DNA of 64,000 nt from an uncultured Ruminococcus sp. (GTDB lineage Bacteria > Bacillota > Clostridia > Oscillospirales > Ruminococcaceae): contig NZ_CAKSNX010000001.1 of NCBI RefSeq assembly GCF_934476685.1, positions 1 to 64,000 on the forward strand, in the 5' to 3' direction. The notes under the pieces were generated by a model. The model saw nothing but the letters and a program-made list of their open reading frames with translations. It made no database searches and was not told the DNA's origin. Shown here one piece after another: positions 44,521-53,115 of the stretch (position 1 is its first letter; every line of letters starts with the position of its first letter). The translations under genes were made by a program, and so were the position numbers.

Positions 44521-44546
44521 TAAAACCGCAGAAACATTCCTGCGGC
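44521..44546 (-). terminator. Terminator of fabD
   Basis: Arms CCGCAG (44526-44531) and CTGCGG (44540-44545), then TTTTA on the minus strand. Confidence 0.65.
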
Positions 44547-44580
44547 ATATATCACTTATAAAAGCTATAAACAGCTTATT

Positions 44581-45519
44581 TTATTCTTTGTTTATTGCGG
44601 CAAGAGCCTTTTCCATAGTTGCCTCATTCTCGATATTAACAGCTGTCTTGCCCTTGAGGGTTTTCTTTACAAGACCTGTAAGAACCTTGTTTGGTCCGAG
44701 TTCAATGAAGTTCTCATAGCCAGCCTTCTCCATTTCAGCAAGCTCGGAAGTGAACTTTACAGGAGAAACGATATGCTTAGCCAGCATATTTGCCATATCG
44801 GAGAAATCCTCCAGCTTTTCGCCGAGAACGTTTGAATAGAAATCTACCTGTGCAGGCTTGAATTCTACTGTCTTAGCAGTTTCAATGAACTCATCTGCGG
44901 CAGGCTGCATAAGCTTTGAATGGAAAGCTGAGGCAACGTTGAGCTTTATAGCCTTTTTCTTCATTTCAGCAAACTTTGCTGCGGCAGCCTCGCAAGCCTC
45001 TGTATCGCCTGCGATAACGGTCTGTACTGCTGAATTGTAGTTTACAGGAACTACATATCCCTCTGTTTCCTCGCACACCTTTTCAACATCAGCTGCATCG
45101 AGTCCGATTATAGCATACATTGAACCGCTTGCCTGCTCTGCTGCTTTCTGCATTGCGGCTGCTCTCGCCTTTATAAGCTTAAAACCGTCCTCAACAGAAA
45201 CAACGCCCGCTGCGACCATAGCTGCATACTCACCGAGAGAATGACCTGCAACTCCGTCAAATGTTATGCCCTCAGCCTTTGCAGCCTCAAACGCTGCCAG
45301 TGAGCAAGCCATTATAGCAGGCTGAGAATTGATAGTTTTATTAAGCTCCTCCTCAGGACCGTTGAAAGCTATATCTGCAATATCATAGCCGAGTATCTCA
45401 CCGGCCTTATCAAAGACAGCTTTTGCGGCAGGATATTTTTCGCAAAGCTCCTTAGCCATACCAACATACTGTGAGCCTTGTCCTGAGAACAGGAAGATGT
45501 TTTTCATTGAACTTGCCAT
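44581..45519 (-). CDS. fabD: Malonyl-CoA:ACP transacylase
   Basis: 312 residues. FLFSGQGSQYVGMAKEL at the N-terminus, nucleophile Ser in AGHSLGEYAAM (about 92), and the catalytic His in VASAFHSKLMQPAADEF. Moves malonyl from CoA to ACP for fatty acid elongation. Unusually, it is divergent from the rest of the fab/acc cluster, separated by 384 bases of regulatory-looking DNA, so it could be controlled apart from it. Confidence 0.97.
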   Translation of the reverse strand: MASSMKNIFLFSGQGSQYVGMAKELCEKYPAAKAVFDKAGEILGYDIADIAFNGPEEELNKTINSQPAIMACSLAAFEAAKAEGITFDGVAGHSLGEYAAMVAAGVVSVEDGFKLIKARAAAMQKAAEQASGSMYAIIGLDAADVEKVCEETEGYVVPVNYNSAVQTVIAGDTEACEAAAAKFAEMKKKAIKLNVASAFHSKLMQPAADEFIETAKTVEFKPAQVDFYSNVLGEKLEDFSDMANMLAKHIVSPVKFTSELAEMEKAGYENFIELGPNKVLTGLVKKTLKGKTAVNIENEATMEKALAAINKE

Positions 45520-45610
45520 AGAATTTTTACTCCTTTATATATACTTTATAAATAAATTACCTTTACAAGCAGGGTTTTGCTGTCTGAATTTAGTTGGTTA
45601 AACATTTTAA

Positions 45611-45633
45611 TTTTTGAAAGATTTTTTCAAAAA
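45611..45633. promoter_or_regulatory. Palindrome in the fabD-fabH divergent region
   Basis: Perfect inverted repeat TTTTTGAAA (45611-45619), spacer GATTT, TTTCAAAAA (45625-45633). The TTTGA/TCAAA half site recalls the FabT operator, but no FabT or FapR gene is in the window. Confidence 0.45.
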
Positions 45634-45720
45634 AAGACACAAAATATTAAATAACGCCCGAAATATTGTGAAATATTCTCCAAATGTTTAAATTCGAGCA
45701 GGGTTGTTCATAATTTGTTA

Positions 45721-45787
45721 TTGAATTGGTCTGGAAAAGAGTTTATAATTATAATGTTAGGGCAAATATACAGTAAAATTCTGCCCT
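45721..45787 (+). promoter_or_regulatory. Promoter and leader hairpin of the fabH operon
   Basis: TTGAAT (45721-45726), 17-base spacer, TATAAT (45744-45749). The transcript would start near 45757, at once followed by an inverted repeat AGGGCA (45759-45764) and TGCCCT (45782-45787), and a leader of about 145 bases before fabH. Confidence 0.65.
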
Positions 45788-45903
45788 CATGCTTCAGACA
45801 AACACATTATAGCATATATTTTTCAGATATACAACACAAAAAAGTAAATTTTTCAAAATGATGAAATGGGATTGTCTGTGATCTACTGAATGGAGGAATT
45901 AAG

Positions 45904-46926
45904 TTGGCAGAAAATACAGAAAAAAACAAGACAGTCGGAATAAAGGTAATTGGAGTAGGAAAGTACGTTCCTGAGCTTATTGCGACTAATGAGGATTTCA
46001 CTAAGATCGTTGAAACAAGCGACGAATGGATAACACAGAGAACAGGTATCAAGACAAGACACATCACAAATGGTGAGCCTACATATCATCTCGGCGCAAT
46101 GGCTGCAAAGAACGCTATCGAAAATGCAGGAATAAAAGCTGAGGATATCGACCTTATCATCGCTTCAACGGTTACGGCGGATTTCTATACTCCGTCTGCT
46201 GCCTGCCTTATTCAGAGAGAGATCGGTGCGATCGGCTGCATGGCTTTCGATATAAACGCTGCCTGCGCAGGATTTGCATATGCTGTTGATATGGCTAAGA
46301 GATATCTTCAGAGCGACGACGGCATAAAGACTGCTCTTGTAGTAGCAGCTGAGGAGCTTTCAAAGTTCACAGATTACACAGACCGTTCTTCATGCGTACT
46401 TTTCGGTGACGCTGCCGGTGCATTCGTTCTTACTAAGGAAGAGGACGTTCCTTACGCAAGCTTCCTCGGAGCTGACGGAAACGGCGCTAACAAGGTCGTT
46501 TCAAGAGCGCTCAAGGTAGAGAACCCATTCCGCACAAGCACAGAAGAATTTGATATGAATATGCCTGAAACTAAGGCTCATTACTTCTATCAGGACGGCA
46601 AGGAAGTTTACAAGTTCGCTATTAAGGCTATGCCTAATGCTATATCAGAGGCCTGCAAGAAGGCCGGTATCGAGCCTAGCGAGCTTGACGCTATCGTTCC
46701 TCATCAGGCTAACGTAAGAATTATCGAAACTGCCGCAAAGAACCTCGGACTCCCTATGGACAAGTTCATTGTTTACATCGACAGATACGGCAACACATCT
46801 TCCGCTTCTATCCCGACTGCATTCTGCGACGCTGTTGAGGACGGCAAGATAAAGAGAGGCGACAAGGTCTGCGTAGTAGGCTTCGGCGGAGGTCTTACTT
46901 ACGGCGCTGTTATTTTTGAATATTGA
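45904..46926 (+). CDS. fabH: Beta-ketoacyl-ACP synthase III
   Basis: 340 residues. Catalytic triad visible: Cys in INAACAGFAYAVDMA, His in VPHQANVRI, Asn in YGNTSSASIPTAF. Starts fatty acid synthesis by joining acetyl-CoA and malonyl-ACP. TTG start with GGAGG eight bases upstream; no better ATG lies nearby. First gene of the fab/acc operon. Confidence 0.97.
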   Translation: MAENTEKNKTVGIKVIGVGKYVPELIATNEDFTKIVETSDEWITQRTGIKTRHITNGEPTYHLGAMAAKNAIENAGIKAEDIDLIIASTVTADFYTPSAACLIQREIGAIGCMAFDINAACAGFAYAVDMAKRYLQSDDGIKTALVVAAEELSKFTDYTDRSSCVLFGDAAGAFVLTKEEDVPYASFLGADGNGANKVVSRALKVENPFRTSTEEFDMNMPETKAHYFYQDGKEVYKFAIKAMPNAISEACKKAGIEPSELDAIVPHQANVRIIETAAKNLGLPMDKFIVYIDRYGNTSSASIPTAFCDAVEDGKIKRGDKVCVVGFGGGLTYGAVIFEY

Positions 46927-46966
46927 TAAGACGCATATATAAACGACTTGTAAAAGGAGAACCATT

Positions 46967-47905
46967 ATGACAACTACAAAGACAAGAATAACTGAACTGC
47001 TTGGCATAAAGTACCCTATTTTTCAGGGCGGTATGGCTTGGATAGCTGAGCATACACTTGCTGCGGCAGTAACTAATGCAGGCGGACTCGGCATCATCGC
47101 AGGCGGTTCTGCTCCTATCGACTATCTCAGAGATCAGATAAGACAGACAAAGGCTGCTGTAAACGGCAAGCCTTTCGGCGTAAACATTATGCTCATGAGT
47201 CCTAACGCAGAGGAGCTTGCAAAGCTCGTTATCGAAGAGGGCGTACCTGTTGTAACAACAGGCGCAGGAAATCCAGGCAAGTTTATGGCTGCATGGAAAG
47301 AGGCAGGCGTTAAGGTAATACCTGTCGTTCCGTCTGTGGCTCTTGCAAAGAGAATGGAAAGATCGGGCGCTGACGCTGTTATCGCAGAGGGTACAGAGTC
47401 AGGCGGACATATCGGCGAGAACACTACAATGTGTCTTGTTCCGCAGGTAGTTGACGCTGTTGAGATCCCTGTTATCGCAGCAGGCGGAATAGCTGACGGC
47501 AGAGGTATCGCAGCTTCATTCATGCTTGGCGCAGAGGGCGTTCAGCTTGGAACACGTTTCCTTGCTGCTGAGGAGTGTCAGATCAACCCTGTTTACAAAG
47601 AGCTTGTTGTAAAGGCTAAGGACACAGACAGCATAGTCACAGGAAGATACACAGGTCACCCTTGCAGAAACGTAAAGACAAAGTTCTCAAAGAAGCTTGC
47701 AAGCGGAGAGGCTAACGGCACTATCACACCTGACGAGTTTGAAGAGATCACACTCGGCTCACTGAGAAAGGCTGTACAGGACGGAAACCTTGACGAGGGT
47801 TCATTCCTCTGCGGCGCTATTGCAGGTATGGTAACAAAGATCGAGCCTGCAAAGGATATGATCGAAGAAATGTTCACACAGGCTGAGGCTCTTTTAAATA
47901 AATAA
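46967..47905 (+). CDS. fabK: Enoyl-ACP reductase, FMN-dependent FabK type
   Basis: 312 residues, nitronate monooxygenase-like TIM barrel. KYPIFQGGMAWIAEHTLAAAVTNAGGLGIIAGG at the N-terminal half gives the family; the FMN phosphate site is in PVIAAGGIADGRG and GAEGVQLGTRFL, with AEGTESGGHIGENTTMCL carrying the conserved His. Reduces enoyl-ACP in the last elongation step; FabK enzymes are insensitive to triclosan. No fabI or fabL is in the window. Confidence 0.94.
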   Translation: MTTTKTRITELLGIKYPIFQGGMAWIAEHTLAAAVTNAGGLGIIAGGSAPIDYLRDQIRQTKAAVNGKPFGVNIMLMSPNAEELAKLVIEEGVPVVTTGAGNPGKFMAAWKEAGVKVIPVVPSVALAKRMERSGADAVIAEGTESGGHIGENTTMCLVPQVVDAVEIPVIAAGGIADGRGIAASFMLGAEGVQLGTRFLAAEECQINPVYKELVVKAKDTDSIVTGRYTGHPCRNVKTKFSKKLASGEANGTITPDEFEEITLGSLRKAVQDGNLDEGSFLCGAIAGMVTKIEPAKDMIEEMFTQAEALLNK

Positions 47906-49032
47906 TGGCTGATATCGCTGCAAATGAAAAACAGGATATGATAAGCTCTTCTGAGCCTGATACAACAGTCACGCAAAGGAAAAACAAAAGCAAAAAGAAG
48001 ATAATTCGCATATGCGTTATTGCTTTTGTACTGCTGACGCTGATAGTAACTCAGACGGTGACGCATATCCTGCTGAACGATAATTTTTCACGAGGCGAAT
48101 ACAATAAATACACCACAAATTACCGCTATGACCATTATGAAAAAGATTACCCAAGGAAAAACGTAAGCTTTAAGTCGGGGGAAAATCTTTTGCAGGGTTA
48201 TATTTACGGCAATGATAACGATAAAGGTCTGCTGGTTTTCGCTCACGGCATTGGCGGCGGACACGAATGGTATCTGTCTTTTATAACCTATATGGTGGAC
48301 AAGGGTTGGAGAGTTTTCGCCTATGATGCCACAGGAAGCTGCACAAGTGAGGGCAACGGAACAAAGGGACTTCCGCAGTCCGCACTTGATTTGGACAACG
48401 CTCTTACATACATCGAAAGTGACAGCGAGCTTTCAAAGCTGCCTGTATTTCTTGCAGGTCACAGCTGGGGCGGATATGCTGTTACAGCTGTGCTGAATTT
48501 CGATCACGATATAAAGGCGAGCGCAAGTATTTCAGGCTATGCTTATCCTATTGATATGATAATGGAAACTGCTGACGGAATGATGGGAAAGGTTTCATAT
48601 CTGCTTTATCCTTTTATATGGACCGATTGTTTCGCAAGGTTCGGCAGCAAGGTAAATATGTCCGCAGTTGACGGTATAAACAGTTCTGATGTCCCTGTTA
48701 TGATAATCCACGGGAAAAAAGATACAGTGATAGGCTACGACCGTTCGTCTATAATTTCAAAAAAGGGCGAGATCGTAAACAAAAACGTGGAGTATTATTC
48801 CATAGACGATAAATACAGCGGACACAACAGCATATTCAGATCCGAAAAAGCAAACGAATACCTTGAAAAGCTTAATAAGGAATATGACAAAATGGCTGAA
48901 AAATACAAGGACGGCAAAGTTCCCGATGATGAAAGGAAAAAGTTCTTTGACGACGTTGACAGGGAGCTTGCAAACCAACCTAATGAAAAATTATTTGATG
49001 ATATAAACAGCTTTTTTGAATCACATTTATGA
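47905..49032 (+). CDS. Membrane-anchored alpha/beta hydrolase
   Basis: 375 residues: charged N-terminal tail, one membrane helix (about 34-54, IIRICVIAFVLLTLIVTQTV), then an alpha/beta hydrolase domain. Nucleophile Ser in LAGHSWGGYAV (about 190), oxyanion region VFAHGIGGGHEWYL, acid in IHGKKDTVIG and His in SGHNSIF. Substrate unknown. The start overlaps the fabK stop by one base, so it is translated with the fatty acid genes; a lipid or acyl-ester substrate is a reasonable guess only. Confidence 0.85.
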   Translation: MADIAANEKQDMISSSEPDTTVTQRKNKSKKKIIRICVIAFVLLTLIVTQTVTHILLNDNFSRGEYNKYTTNYRYDHYEKDYPRKNVSFKSGENLLQGYIYGNDNDKGLLVFAHGIGGGHEWYLSFITYMVDKGWRVFAYDATGSCTSEGNGTKGLPQSALDLDNALTYIESDSELSKLPVFLAGHSWGGYAVTAVLNFDHDIKASASISGYAYPIDMIMETADGMMGKVSYLLYPFIWTDCFARFGSKVNMSAVDGINSSDVPVMIIHGKKDTVIGYDRSSIISKKGEIVNKNVEYYSIDDKYSGHNSIFRSEKANEYLEKLNKEYDKMAEKYKDGKVPDDERKKFFDDVDRELANQPNEKLFDDINSFFESHL

Positions 49033-49075
49033 CTACGAAAAGACAATATAAAATTTATAACAGGAGGAAAATAAA

Positions 49076-49810
49076 ATGGCAACAGCATTGATAACAGGTT
49101 CCGCAAGAGGTATCGGCGCAGCTATTGCGCTCAGACTTGCAAAAGACGGATTCAACATTGCTCTCAATGATATTTCTGAGGCTATGTTTGAAAACAACGA
49201 TATAATGGACAAGATCAAGGCAGAGGGCGTTGAATGTGAAAAGTTTATCTGCGACGTATCAAGCTATGCGCAGGTAGAGGAAACAGTAAAGGCTGTAAAG
49301 GCAAGATTCGGCACTATCGACGTACTTGTAAACAACGCAGGCATTACCCGTGACGGACTTCTCGCAAGAATGAGTGAAGAGCAGTACGACACAGTTATCG
49401 CAGTAAACCAGAAGAGCGTATTCAATATGTCCAAATTTGTCGGCAATGTAATGATGCGTCAGAGAGCAGGAAAGATAATCAACCTTGCTTCCGTAGCAGG
49501 TCTTTACGGAAACCCGGGACAGATGAACTACTCTGCAACAAAGGCTGCTATCATCGGTATGACAAAGACAGTTGCCAAGGAGCTTGGTTCAAGAGGAATC
49601 ACCTGCAACGCTGTTGCTCCTGGATTTATCAAGACACCTATGACCGACAAGCTCACAGACGCTCAGAGAGAGGCTATGATAAACCAGATCGCAATGAAGA
49701 GATATGGTGAGGTTGAAGAGATCGCAGGCGTTGTATCATTCCTTGCATCAAAGGACGCAAGCTACGTTACAGGTCAGGTCATCGAGATCAGCGGCGGCTT
49801 AATGATGTAG
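49076..49810 (+). CDS. fabG: 3-ketoacyl-ACP reductase
   Basis: 244 residues, classical SDR. NADP site GSARGIGAAIAL, VLVNNAGITRDGLLARM, and catalytic Ser, Tyr and Lys in LASVAGLYGNPGQMNYSATKAA. Reduces 3-ketoacyl-ACP. AGGAGG eight bases before the ATG. Followed by 600 noncoding bases that hold a tandem repeat. Confidence 0.97.
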   Translation: MATALITGSARGIGAAIALRLAKDGFNIALNDISEAMFENNDIMDKIKAEGVECEKFICDVSSYAQVEETVKAVKARFGTIDVLVNNAGITRDGLLARMSEEQYDTVIAVNQKSVFNMSKFVGNVMMRQRAGKIINLASVAGLYGNPGQMNYSATKAAIIGMTKTVAKELGSRGITCNAVAPGFIKTPMTDKLTDAQREAMINQIAMKRYGEVEEIAGVVSFLASKDASYVTGQVIEISGGLMM

Positions 49811-50262
49811 TGCTCACCGCACGGGGCAATTTACGCCGTACAAAGTGATAATTGAAACTTTCTGCCCGCTGGATTTATTTTCAGCAAGTGGACAAGTTTG
49901 ATGCTCACCGCACGGGGTATTTCACGCCGCACAAAGTGGTAATTGAAACTTTCTGTCCGCTGGATTTACTTTCAGCAAGCGGACAAGTTTGATGCTCGCC
50001 GCACGGGGTATTTTACGCCGCACAAAGTGATAATTGAAACTTTCTGCCCGCTGGATTTACTTTCAGCAAGTGGACAAGTTTGATGCTCACCGCACGGGGT
50101 ATTTCACACCGTACAAAGTGGTAATTGAAACTTTCTGTCCGCTGGATTTTATTTTCAGCAAGCGGACAGGTTTGATGCTCGCCGCACGGGGAAATTTACG
50201 CCGCACAGAGTGATAATTGAAGCTTCCCGCCCGCTGGATTTATTTTCAGCAAGTGGACAATA
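49811..50262 (+). repeat. Five tandem copies of a 91-base noncoding repeat
   Basis: Copies begin at 49811, 49902, 49993, 50084 and 50176 (the fourth is 92 bases). Each starts TGCTCxCCGCACGGGG and ends near CAGCAAGxGGAC. Copies 2 and 4 share variants (GTGGTAATTG, CTGTCCGC, AAGCGGAC) against copies 1, 3 and 5 (GTGATAATTG, C(T/C)GCCCGC, AAGTGGAC), so the true unit may be a 182-base dimer. In copies 2 and 4 GTCCGC and GCGGAC pair perfectly around CTGGATTTACTTTCAGCAA-like loops; in the others the paired positions change together. Not a multiple of three and without an open frame. It lies between fabG and fabF inside the operon. Confidence 0.92.
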
Positions 50263-50409
50263 TCAATGCTTTTCTGCAAGGCAGTGTTGATTGAAATGAA
50301 TTTTGAATATCGTCTGCAAAGGCTGTCAAGGCTTTATAGAGCAGAATATATCTCAAAGTATTTAATAAAACTATTATACGACTATAAAATTTTCAAAAGG
50401 AGTGTTTAA
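50263..50409 (+). other. Spacer between the repeat array and fabF
   Basis: 147 AT-rich bases. No sure promoter; TATTTAATAAAACTATTATAC near 50358 is -10-like. AAAAGGAG precedes the fabF ATG. Confidence 0.4.
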
Positions 50410-51642
50410 ATGAGACGTGTTGTAATCACAGGTATGGGTACAGTAAACCCTCTCGGAAAGAATGTTGAGGAATTCTGGGAGAATATAAAGGCTAACAAGA
50501 ACGGACTCTCTTTTATAGATCAGTTTGACGCTGAGAACTTTCCTGTAAAGATCGTCGGCGCAGTAAAGGATTTCGACTGCACCGAGTATATAGATAAAAA
50601 AGAAGCTAAGAGAATGGACAGATTTACCCAGTTCGCTGTATGTGCTGCAAAGCAGGCTATGAATATGGCTGGCAGCGACTTCAAGGATATCAGTCCTTTC
50701 AAGTCGGGCGTTATCATCGGCGTAGGTATCGGCGGACTTAATATGACCGAAAAGGAAGTTACAAAGTTCAACGAAAAGCCGGACAAGGTATCTGTATTCT
50801 TTATCCCTATGATGATAGGCAATATGGCTGCCGGCACAGTTGCTATGCAGACCGGATTCAAAGGCGACAACTACTGCACGACTACTGCCTGCGCATCTGC
50901 TACTCACGCTATCGGTGAGGCTTTCAGAAAGATCAAAGACGGCTATCTTGATGTTTGTCTTTGCGGCGGTGCAGAGGCTTGTATCTCTCATTTCGCACTC
51001 AGCGGATTTAACAATATGAAGGCGCTTTCAAAGGCAACAGAGCTTGACAAGGCATCAACTCCATTCGACCTCAACAGACAGGGATTTGTTCTCGGCGAGG
51101 GCGCAGGCATACTTTGCCTTGAAGAGTATGAACACGCTAAGGCAAGAGGAGCTAACATAATCGCTGAGGTCGCTGGCTACGGTGCAACAGGCGACGCTTA
51201 CCATATGACAAGTCCTTCACCAACAGGTGAGGCTGCTGCATATGCAATGAAGTATGCTTATGAAGAGGCTGGACTCAAGCCGGAGCAGGTAAACTACATC
51301 AACGCTCACGGCACTTCAACAGGTCTTAACGACAAGTATGAAACTACTGCAATTAAGATCGCTCTCGGTGAGGACGCTGCGAGAAAGACAGTTATAAACT
51401 CAACAAAGTCTATGATCGGACACCTTCTCGGTGCGGCAGGCGGCGTTGAGGCTATCGTTACTGCACTTTCAGTTAAGAATGATTTTGTTCACAAGACTAT
51501 AAACTTCACTACACCTGATCCTGAATGTGATCTTGACTATGCGGTCGATTCAAACAGGGATATGCCTGTTTACGCTGCACTTTCAAACTCACTTGGATTC
51601 GGCGGACACAATGCTACTATCTGCATAAAGAAGTGCGACTGA
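50410..51642 (+). CDS. fabF: Beta-ketoacyl-ACP synthase II
   Basis: 410 residues. MRRVVITGMGTVNPLG at the N-terminus; Cys in TTACASATHAIGEA, and the two catalytic His in NAHGTSTGLND and MIGHLLGAAGG. Elongates acyl-ACP with malonyl-ACP. Closely followed by accB (15 bases). Confidence 0.97.
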   Translation: MRRVVITGMGTVNPLGKNVEEFWENIKANKNGLSFIDQFDAENFPVKIVGAVKDFDCTEYIDKKEAKRMDRFTQFAVCAAKQAMNMAGSDFKDISPFKSGVIIGVGIGGLNMTEKEVTKFNEKPDKVSVFFIPMMIGNMAAGTVAMQTGFKGDNYCTTTACASATHAIGEAFRKIKDGYLDVCLCGGAEACISHFALSGFNNMKALSKATELDKASTPFDLNRQGFVLGEGAGILCLEEYEHAKARGANIIAEVAGYGATGDAYHMTSPSPTGEAAAYAMKYAYEEAGLKPEQVNYINAHGTSTGLNDKYETTAIKIALGEDAARKTVINSTKSMIGHLLGAAGGVEAIVTALSVKNDFVHKTINFTTPDPECDLDYAVDSNRDMPVYAALSNSLGFGGHNATICIKKCD

Positions 51643-51657
51643 TAAGGAGAAGCTGAT

Positions 51658-52134
51658 ATGAGCGAAAAGATTTACGGTCAGTTTGACCTTGAAACAATAG
51701 AAAAGCTTGCCGATATCGTTAAGAACAAGGATCTCGGCGAGATAACAATAGTTGACGGCGATAAGGAGATCACTATCAAGGGCAAAAAGTGTCCTCCGCC
51801 TCCTCCTATGGGCGGTATGCCTATGGCTGCGGCTGCACCTGCTGTTCAGCCTGCAAGTGGGGATGCTCCTGCTGTACAGGCATCTGCGCCTGCCGTTTCA
51901 GGCAAGCAGGTAAAAGCTCCTATCGTTGGAACATTCTACGCTGCTCCGTCACCTGACTCCGCTCCGTTCGTAAGCGTTGGCGACAAGGTGAAAAAGGGCG
52001 ACACTATCTTCATTATCGAATCAATGAAGGTAATGAGCGAGGTACAGAGCGAATTTGACGGCACAGTCAAGGAGATATGCGTAAGCAGCGGCGACGCTGT
52101 TGAATACGATCAGACTGTTATGATACTGGAATGA
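51658..52134 (+). CDS. accB: Biotin carboxyl carrier protein of acetyl-CoA carboxylase
   Basis: 158 residues: N-terminal domain, Pro/Ala-rich linker (about 46-85), and a C-terminal biotinyl domain with the biotinylated K124 in IIESMKVMSEV. The usual Met after Lys is Val and the Ala before Met is Ser, variants seen in some Firmicutes. Carries CO2 from AccC to AccDA. In the operon between fabF and fabZ. Confidence 0.95.
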   Translation: MSEKIYGQFDLETIEKLADIVKNKDLGEITIVDGDKEITIKGKKCPPPPPMGGMPMAAAAPAVQPASGDAPAVQASAPAVSGKQVKAPIVGTFYAAPSPDSAPFVSVGDKVKKGDTIFIIESMKVMSEVQSEFDGTVKEICVSSGDAVEYDQTVMILE

Positions 52135-52171
52135 TCTAAATGATCTATCAGAAGAATTTGGAGGAAATAAA

Positions 52172-52603
52172 ATGGCAGTTGTTTTGAATAAAGAACAGAT
52201 AATGGAGATAATTCCGCACCGTGATCCTTTCCTGCTTATCGACGAGGTAAACGAGCTTGAAGTCGGCAAGCGTGTAAAGGCAACAAAGTATATAAAAGAG
52301 GACGATTTCTGGTTCAAGGGACATTTCCCTAACTACCCTGTAACACCCGGTGTGCTTATGGTAGAGATGTGCGCACAGGCTGGCGCTGTTGCTCTGCTTG
52401 CACTGCCTGAAAACAAGGGCAAGATAGGATTTTTCGGCGGCATAAATGACTGCAAGTTCCGTCAGCAGGTAGTTCCCGGCGACAAGCTTGATATCGAAGT
52501 CGAGATAATAAAGGTAAAAGGACCTATCGGCGTAGGGAAGGCTCTTGCGTCTGTAGACGGCAAGAAGGCTGTTTCCGCTGAGATAACTTTTGCGATAAAG
52601 TAA
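52172..52603 (+). CDS. fabZ: 3-hydroxyacyl-ACP dehydratase
   Basis: 143 residues, hot-dog fold. IIPHRDPFLLIDEV, catalytic His in KGHFPNYPVTPGVLMVEMCAQ (with the Glu in the same motif). Dehydrates 3-hydroxyacyl-ACP. No fabA or fabM is nearby, so how unsaturated chains arise is not shown here. GGAGG before the ATG. Confidence 0.96.
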   Translation: MAVVLNKEQIMEIIPHRDPFLLIDEVNELEVGKRVKATKYIKEDDFWFKGHFPNYPVTPGVLMVEMCAQAGAVALLALPENKGKIGFFGGINDCKFRQQVVPGDKLDIEVEIIKVKGPIGVGKALASVDGKKAVSAEITFAIK

Positions 52604-52631
52604 ATCACAGACGACTGCAACTCGCAGGAAA

Positions 52632-53084
52632 ATGTATGATATGAAAAGATCAGTTAGATTTATTTTGTTTTCTGTTTTGTCCATTGTGGTATGTTGGACG
52701 ATCTTCACGGTGCTCGACTATTTTTATGATATGTACGGCGATATGCTTACCATCGTCGGGGCTGTTATGACTGTGATAGCCGCTGTGGTGTGTCTTATTG
52801 CAGGAAAGCGGCTGGAGATATCTGAGCACCCTGTGAAAAACATCGTTTTGCAGCTTGTGATATGGAATATCTGCGGCGCTGTGTTCGGCGTGCCGATATG
52901 CGGACTGGTGAACAATGATCGCTGGATAGTTCATCAGCAGCAGGGCGATTATATGAGTCTTAACGGTATAGAATATATACTGTTTGCTTTTGTTATCACT
53001 CTTGGATTTTCGGTCATCGTGATACTGTGCAGGCTGGCAGGATATGTATTCAGACTTGCATCGCAAAACAAGCAAAATCTTTAA
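52632..53084 (+). CDS. Four-helix membrane protein (DUF3021-like) within the fab/acc operon
   Basis: About 150 residues with four membrane helices (about 7-29, 36-58, 72-92 and 117-140). The layout resembles DUF3021 proteins, which often pair with LytTR regulators, but no such regulator is here. It overlaps no neighbour but lies inside the operon, 32 bases before accC. The start could be the ATG at 52632 or that at 52641. Confidence 0.6.
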   Translation: MYDMKRSVRFILFSVLSIVVCWTIFTVLDYFYDMYGDMLTIVGAVMTVIAAVVCLIAGKRLEISEHPVKNIVLQLVIWNICGAVFGVPICGLVNNDRWIVHQQQGDYMSLNGIEYILFAFVITLGFSVIVILCRLAGYVFRLASQNKQNL

Positions 53085-53115
53085 CTTTACTTCGGAAGGA
53101 GTAGACAGTATAAAT

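Noticed and set aside
49811..50262. CRISPR array.
   Set aside because: The 91-base units are contiguous, with no unique spacers between short repeats, and no cas genes are near.
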